A DNA stretch of 24,435 bases from the IMG/VR virus record IMGVR_UViG_3300011189_000044, positions 1-24,435 of that record. The stretch is one strand, 5' to 3'. Below the pieces are notes generated by a model. It saw nothing but the letters and a program-made list of their open reading frames with translations, searched no databases and was not told where the DNA came from. The stretch's first letter is position 1; each line of letters begins with the position of its first letter. Of this stretch, positions 20,844 to 24,435 are shown piece by piece. The position numbers and the translations under genes are program-made. Origin of the DNA: a virus.

Positions 20844-21494
20844 TCAAATTAAATTAGGTTGAGCACCATTTTCAGATAAGCGGGATTTAGGAAAGGTGAT
20901 GTACTCATCCTGCATTTCAAAGAAGAACTCATGAGCCTCTTTAAAGCTGCAACTCAACCATTCCTCGCGGTATTCATCAGGGATTACAATGATCGAGCGT
21001 TTTTCATCGTTGGGCTTATGGAACTGCTTCATGAAAGGGTGTTGGTCTGCATTGATCGTCAGCATGCTCATCGATCTGATTTGCTCTCCATCGATTACGG
21101 CACTCTCGTATATGGCCGCCACGGTAAAGGGCATACCATCCTCACGTGCAATTCCATACCAGTGTGATTTACCATCAATGTATTTGGGTTCAAAGATAGT
21201 TTCGACAGGAATTAAACCAAATTGTGACTTATGCCAAGCCTCTCTAAAACTTGGTTTCTCAGCGACCGTTTCAGTCCGAGCATTGTAGGTGTACTTGCCG
21301 AAACTCTTTTCCTTGGCCCATTTAGGAATCATCCCAAAATTAACGGATCTCCATTCGATCTTGCCGTCATTAGAAAAGATCAAAGGCGAGGGATAGTTCG
21401 GGAATATGTCTTCAGGGAACTCCAACTGATCAGGCTCAGGAAGGTCTAGCAGAAATGCACGATTCTTTCTGATCGCTTCAAAGTTTGCGCACAT
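20844..21494 (-). CDS. SRAP/YedK (HMCES-type) abasic-site crosslink protein
   Basis: A 216-residue SOS response-associated peptidase family protein. Members bind abasic sites in single-stranded DNA and form a thiazolidine link through Cys2, protecting the site until repair. Cys2 is directly after Met, as needed; 'YTYNARTETVAEKPSFREAW' supplies N71 and R73, 'ETIFEP' E102 and 'QFHKP' H159, in positions equal to YedK N75, E105 and H160. The N-terminus is MCANFE rather than the usual MCGRF. AGGGATAAG is the ribosome-binding site. It is upstream of umuDC on the same strand with 84 bases between, so it may share the damage response, but no palindrome like the umuD operator is present before it. Confidence 0.9.
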   Translation of the reverse strand: MCANFEAIRKNRAFLLDLPEPDQLEFPEDIFPNYPSPLIFSNDGKIEWRSVNFGMIPKWAKEKSFGKYTYNARTETVAEKPSFREAWHKSQFGLIPVETIFEPKYIDGKSHWYGIAREDGMPFTVAAIYESAVIDGEQIRSMSMLTINADQHPFMKQFHKPNDEKRSIIVIPDEYREEWLSCSFKEAHEFFFEMQDEYITFPKSRLSENGAQPNLI

Positions 21495-21557
21495 AGACTT
21501 ATCCCTGTTTATTCTTTATGATCATCGCACAAATAATAACCCAACCAAGAATAAAAA

Positions 21558-21815
21558 ATGATTTCAAAACAATTTAGGATCGTCAACGCAATACTCGCAG
21601 TCATCGGCATAGCTGCCTTCATCTTTTTCCAGTATCAAATGAGACCTGACACGCTTGGTGGCTTTAAGGAAGGCACAGAAGAGTATTACGGTTATCAATA
21701 CGCACGTGATAACAACCTAAAGAGTGCGGATCAATGCGATGATGAAAAGGATGATCCTGAAATGAATATCAATGATGCATTTATCAAAGGCTGCAGGAGC
21801 TCTTTCGAGAAATAA
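21558..21815 (+). CDS. Small single-pass membrane protein, hypothetical
   Basis: An 85-residue protein with an N-terminal hydrophobic segment (about residues 9-25, VNAILAVIGIAAFIFFQ) and a soluble, acidic part that ends in '...YGYQYARDNNLKSADQC' (Cys59), 'NDAFIKGC' (Cys79) and a short tail. The two cysteines and the G-Y-x-Y-A pattern suggest a periplasmic domain with a disulfide; I have seen similar small proteins in Acinetobacter genomes but know no function. It is divergent from the SRAP gene with 63 bases between the two starts. The ribosome-binding site is weak, and a symmetric hairpin follows the stop. Confidence 0.6.
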   Translation: MISKQFRIVNAILAVIGIAAFIFFQYQMRPDTLGGFKEGTEEYYGYQYARDNNLKSADQCDDEKDDPEMNINDAFIKGCRSSFEK

Positions 21816-21896
21816 TTGCTTGGCACCTGTCAGAATACGTAAATTTCTCAGAAGGACAATGCATAAAGATAAGTAATAGGATGAGTGATAAAATTG

Positions 21897-21929
21897 GCTG
21901 CGCTACTTATAAGTTGCGCAGCTGTTTTT
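21897..21929. terminator. Bidirectional terminator between 85-aa gene and chrA
   Basis: GCTGCGC / GCGCAGC stem, extended after a T-T mismatch by ACT/AGT around TATA (21897-21922), then TG and five T on the + strand. On the - strand the hairpin is followed by CAATTTTAT, so it can also end the chrBA transcript. It lies between the convergent genes, whose stops are 21815 and 21929. Confidence 0.75.
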
Positions 21930-23278
21930 CAGATTATGAGCTTAATTACTAATCCTAGTAACGCCGAACCGATGATGACTCGGAGCACACTCTGATTAAA
22001 CTTAAATAATGCGACTATAGCTAAAATAGCAATAATGGCAGAAATATAATCAAAACTTCCTTCAAAGCCCTTTGGCCAAAGCACGTGGTAACATAAAAAG
22101 AGAGCTAAATTCAGAATTACACCCACCACGGCAGCGGTAATGGCTGTTAAAGGGGCTGTGAATCTAATTTGATTATGCGTGGACTCTATGACAGGCGCCC
22201 CCGCTAAAATGAAGAAAAATGAGAAAATAAACGTAAACCAAGTGACAATGATTGCACCTAATGCACCCGCAATAAATTGATGCTCAACACCTAATAGAGA
22301 TTGATTGTAAGCCGCCAAGAAGCCGACAAAAGCCACCACCATGATCAACGGACCAGGAGTACTTTCACCTAGAGCTAGTCCATCAATCATTTGAGTTGGT
22401 GTCAGCCAGTGATAAAAACCGACGGCCCCCTGATATACGTAAGGCAGAACAGCATAAGCTCCCCCGAATGTCATAAGAGCAGCTTTAGTAAAAAACCAAG
22501 CAAGTTGAGTATAAGAATGACTCCATCCAAAAATTGCTGTTAAAGAGATGAGCGGAATTAGCCATAAAAGTGCTGAGATTACTGCTATTTTGATTAGATG
22601 CGACCATTTAAAAATGGCGTGTTCAGGTGTGGGAGTGTCGTCATCAATAATTGCACGACCATAAGATTTTTGACTGGAATGATGTGCATTTACCTGAAAT
22701 AACTCTGGAAGCTTTTTACCTGCGAAATAGCCTGATATAGCTGCACATAGAACAATTAAAGGGAAAGGGACATTAAAAATAAATATTGCAATAAAAGCGA
22801 CAACTGCAATTGCCCATAGAAATTTATTCTTTATTGATCGACTACCAATACGATAAGTGGCATGAAATACAATGGCTGCAACTGCTGGCTTAATGCCATA
22901 AAACAAGCCCGCAATGATCGGGACATCTGCATATTTAACATAAACCCAAGACAACCCGATCAGGATAAATAGAGAGGGTAAAACAAAGAAAACACCTGCA
23001 ACGATGCCTCCTTTGGTTTTATGCATTAACCAACCAATATAAGTTGCGAGTTGTTGAGCTTCAGGCCCAGGTAACAACATGCAATAGTTCAGAGCATGCA
23101 TAAACCGCTTTTCTGAAATCCATTTTTTTTCTTCAACCAGCTCTTGATGCATAACAGCAATTTGCCCAGCAGGGCCTCCAAAGCTGATGAATCCGAGTTT
23201 TAACCAAAATTTAAAAGCTTGCCAAAAGCTAATAGATTCAATTTCTATTTCATTTGACAAAGATGGCTTATTGTTCAT
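21929..23278 (-). CDS. chrA: Chromate transporter ChrA (long-chain, two-domain)
   Basis: A 449-residue inner-membrane protein of the CHR superfamily that exports chromate from the cytoplasm. Two homologous halves are visible. The N-terminal half has 'FWLKLGFISFGGPAGQI' (GGPAGQI at 34-40), 'ALNYCMLLPGPEAQQLATYI' (LPGPEAQQ at 69-76) and the first group of membrane segments. The C-terminal half has 'FFTKAALMTFGGAYAVLPY' and 'GLALGESTPGPLIM'. Some ten hydrophobic segments are recognisable. A His/Ser-rich loop (about residues 195-215) separates the halves. The start overlaps the chrB stop by four bases, so both are made from the chrB promoter, probably induced by chromate. Confidence 0.92.
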   Translation of the reverse strand: MNNKPSLSNEIEIESISFWQAFKFWLKLGFISFGGPAGQIAVMHQELVEEKKWISEKRFMHALNYCMLLPGPEAQQLATYIGWLMHKTKGGIVAGVFFVLPSLFILIGLSWVYVKYADVPIIAGLFYGIKPAVAAIVFHATYRIGSRSIKNKFLWAIAVVAFIAIFIFNVPFPLIVLCAAISGYFAGKKLPELFQVNAHHSSQKSYGRAIIDDDTPTPEHAIFKWSHLIKIAVISALLWLIPLISLTAIFGWSHSYTQLAWFFTKAALMTFGGAYAVLPYVYQGAVGFYHWLTPTQMIDGLALGESTPGPLIMVVAFVGFLAAYNQSLLGVEHQFIAGALGAIIVTWFTFIFSFFFILAGAPVIESTHNQIRFTAPLTAITAAVVGVILNLALFLCYHVLWPKGFEGSFDYISAIIAILAIVALFKFNQSVLRVIIGSALLGLVIKLII

Positions 23279-24201
23279 GCTAAATTCCTTTGAAAGTCTG
23301 CATACAAGCCATCAAAAATATGGTTTGAAAGCTGGAGTAATTGATCATCATTTGTGATCGTGCTTCTGAGACCTTGTAAGATTTTTTCAATACCTAATGC
23401 TTCAGCAGGCTCATTTCCTCCAACATCTAAAAAATGAACAATTTCAGCGATTTTATTTAAAGCAGGGTTTTGTAATTTAAAGCTATGCATTAACACTTCA
23501 TAAGTGACTAGATTATTGATATGCGTAAATTTGGCATGATCAAAATCGAAACCTAAGGCATCCTTTGGGCAATCATCGGGGTGCTCTAACCAAATAAATT
23601 CTGCCTGAGGGTCTACAAATTTTTGAATGATCCATGCTGATGCCAAACGGTCAACCCAAGGACGCTTTCTAGTTGCCCAGATTTTATTTTGAAAATCTTG
23701 CTTGAATAGGACTTTTATTTGCTGTTCAAAATTATTGGGTTCATCATCTTCACCTAAACGAGCAATAGCATGTTCTAATCGGGTGAGTTCATTCAGTGTT
23801 TTACTTTGTTGAATATTGGGGAAAAAGTCTATTTCTACCAGTGAATTGATGGACTTTCTTAATTTTCGGATTTGTTTGAGATATTCTTTTTTCTTACTTT
23901 CTTCAAGCTTACTTTGTATTTGAGAAATTTCAGTTCTGAGTTCCTCATACTCTCCACTCCGATCAAAAAGTTGTCCCAGATCTAGATGTGCAGGAGCTTC
24001 AGCGTGAAAGATATAAGCATGTCCATTTTCATTGAAATGATCATCGATAACAGTATCAAATTTTTCAGAATGTATTGCTGGTAGGAGATAGACGCCATCT
24101 CTTAGTGTAGCTGCACCATTCGATTTTAATGAACGCCAAATTCGCATTCTGGCGGCAGTACTTTGACTAGGAGGTGATGATACAAGTAATGATAATTTCA
24201 T
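23275..24201 (-). CDS. chrB: Chromate resistance protein/regulator ChrB
   Basis: 308 residues; the family is about 300-320 residues and acts as a chromate-sensing regulator or helper of ChrA. The N-terminal domain has 'LLVSSPPSQSTAARMRIWRS' with 'GAATLRDGVYLLP', typical of ChrB. The middle is a long coiled coil (about residues 85-120). The C-terminal domain has 'WATRKRPWVDRLASAWIIQK', 'GFDFDHAKFTHINNLVTYEV' and 'IVHFLDVGG', with a conserved R-P-x-x-D-R-x-A-S-A-W pattern and carboxylates. The ATG (24199-24201) is part of an inverted repeat, and there is no strong ribosome-binding site. It overlaps chrA by four bases. Since the operator-like repeat includes its own start, autoregulation is likely. 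Confidence 0.9.
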   Translation of the reverse strand: MKLSLLVSSPPSQSTAARMRIWRSLKSNGAATLRDGVYLLPAIHSEKFDTVIDDHFNENGHAYIFHAEAPAHLDLGQLFDRSGEYEELRTEISQIQSKLEESKKKEYLKQIRKLRKSINSLVEIDFFPNIQQSKTLNELTRLEHAIARLGEDDEPNNFEQQIKVLFKQDFQNKIWATRKRPWVDRLASAWIIQKFVDPQAEFIWLEHPDDCPKDALGFDFDHAKFTHINNLVTYEVLMHSFKLQNPALNKIAEIVHFLDVGGNEPAEALGIEKILQGLRSTITNDDQLLQLSNHIFDGLYADFQRNLA

Positions 24202-24239
24202 GTTATAAACTCAACATATTTTGTTTAATTTATAACATG
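24199..24239. promoter_or_regulatory. 41-bp dyad operator of chrBA
   Basis: Perfect 11-bp arms CATGTTATAAA (24199-24209) and TTTATAACATG (24229-24239) share a centre (24219) with inner arms AACA (24213-24216) and TGTT (24222-24225). The chrB start codon is part of the right-hand arm when read on the - strand. Arm centres are 30 bp apart, about three helical turns, so dimeric or looping repressor binding is likely; ChrB itself is the obvious candidate. Confidence 0.65.
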
Positions 24240-24435
24240 TTTAATTTTTTGGTAATGGATTTAATTGAATAACAATATGCGTAAAAAGAATAAATAGTTT
24301 TTTGACTTAAAGAGGGTGACTATATAAGTACAATTAAAATAAAAAATGCTGACAACCTTATGAATCAGGGCAACGCTATAGCTTTAATGTATGAGTTGTA
24401 TTCTGTTTGTTCTGTAAGATAGTTTTTCTCAATCA
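24240..24435. other. Region upstream of chrB with no supported gene
   Basis: An AT-rich stretch. The only + strand ORF is a 20-codon frame from 24360 (MNQGNAIALMYE...), without a clear ribosome-binding site. A TTGACT at 24311-24316 with TATAAG 15 bases later could be a weak + strand promoter for something beyond the window. I see no tRNA, repeat or attachment site. Confidence 0.5.

Noticed and set aside
20989-21288. 99-residue + strand ORF opposite SRAP
   Set aside because: It is antisense to conserved SRAP codons (N71, E102, H159) and shows no own features.
24360-24422. 20-codon ORF near the right edge
   Set aside because: No ribosome-binding site and no reason to prefer it over chance in AT-rich sequence.
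1-24435. CRISPR array, tRNA, insertion sequence or attachment site
   Set aside because: No regularly spaced repeats, no cloverleaf or transposase, and no long direct repeat were seen by eye. The prophage end between 18636 and 24435 therefore remains unknown.

Overview
The window looks like the right-hand part of a siphovirus-type prophage in an Acinetobacter-like gammaproteobacterium, followed by what may be host or island DNA. This assignment rests on gene order, AT-rich composition, the long UmuD with its RPGAGRK-type N-terminal tail, and general resemblance to Acinetobacter temperate phages. No database search was possible. No integrase, capsid, terminase or attachment site lies in the window, so neither prophage end can be fixed.

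Positions 1-3998 hold the neck and tail-tube genes on the + strand: a truncated neck or connector gene, a head-closure-like protein, a HK97 gp10-like tail completion protein, a tail terminator, the tail tube protein, and a tail assembly chaperone pair joined by a -1 frameshift on GGGAAAG, the heptamer used by lambda G/GT. An unrelated AT-rich membrane-protein gene (657-1373) interrupts the neck genes.

Positions about 4050-7600 are an AT-rich accessory block between the chaperone and the tape measure. It carries genes for envelope-directed proteins: a DUF4760-like membrane protein with a split four-cysteine site, a lipoprotein, a tail-anchored protein and a secreted protein, plus one small unknown gene. 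Most units have their own terminator and two have recognisable promoters. At its left end is a structured leader with an extended -10 promoter, two hairpins and a 14-codon ORF with a strong ribosome-binding site.

Positions 7615-17469 are the tape measure and tail tip: tape measure, distal tail protein, DUF2163/BR0599 hub, two small tip proteins, a lambda J/megatron-like tip protein with an apparent von Willebrand A (MIDAS) domain inserted in it, and a last tail protein that appears to join a Rossmann-like (glutamine amidotransferase/ThuA-like) domain to a beta-sandwich. Lysis genes follow: holin, GH24 endolysin and an overlapping 34-aa lipoprotein (17547-18609).

From 18636 the strand reverses. 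umuD and umuC form an SOS-type pair behind a promoter whose start site lies in a near-perfect 25-bp palindrome. A small unknown gene follows umuC with its own promoter, and a SRAP/YedK-type DNA-crosslink protein gene lies upstream. After a small + strand membrane-protein gene, chrB-chrA (chromate sensing and export) run on the - strand from a 41-bp dyad that includes the chrB start codon. The last 195 bases hold no gene that can be supported.
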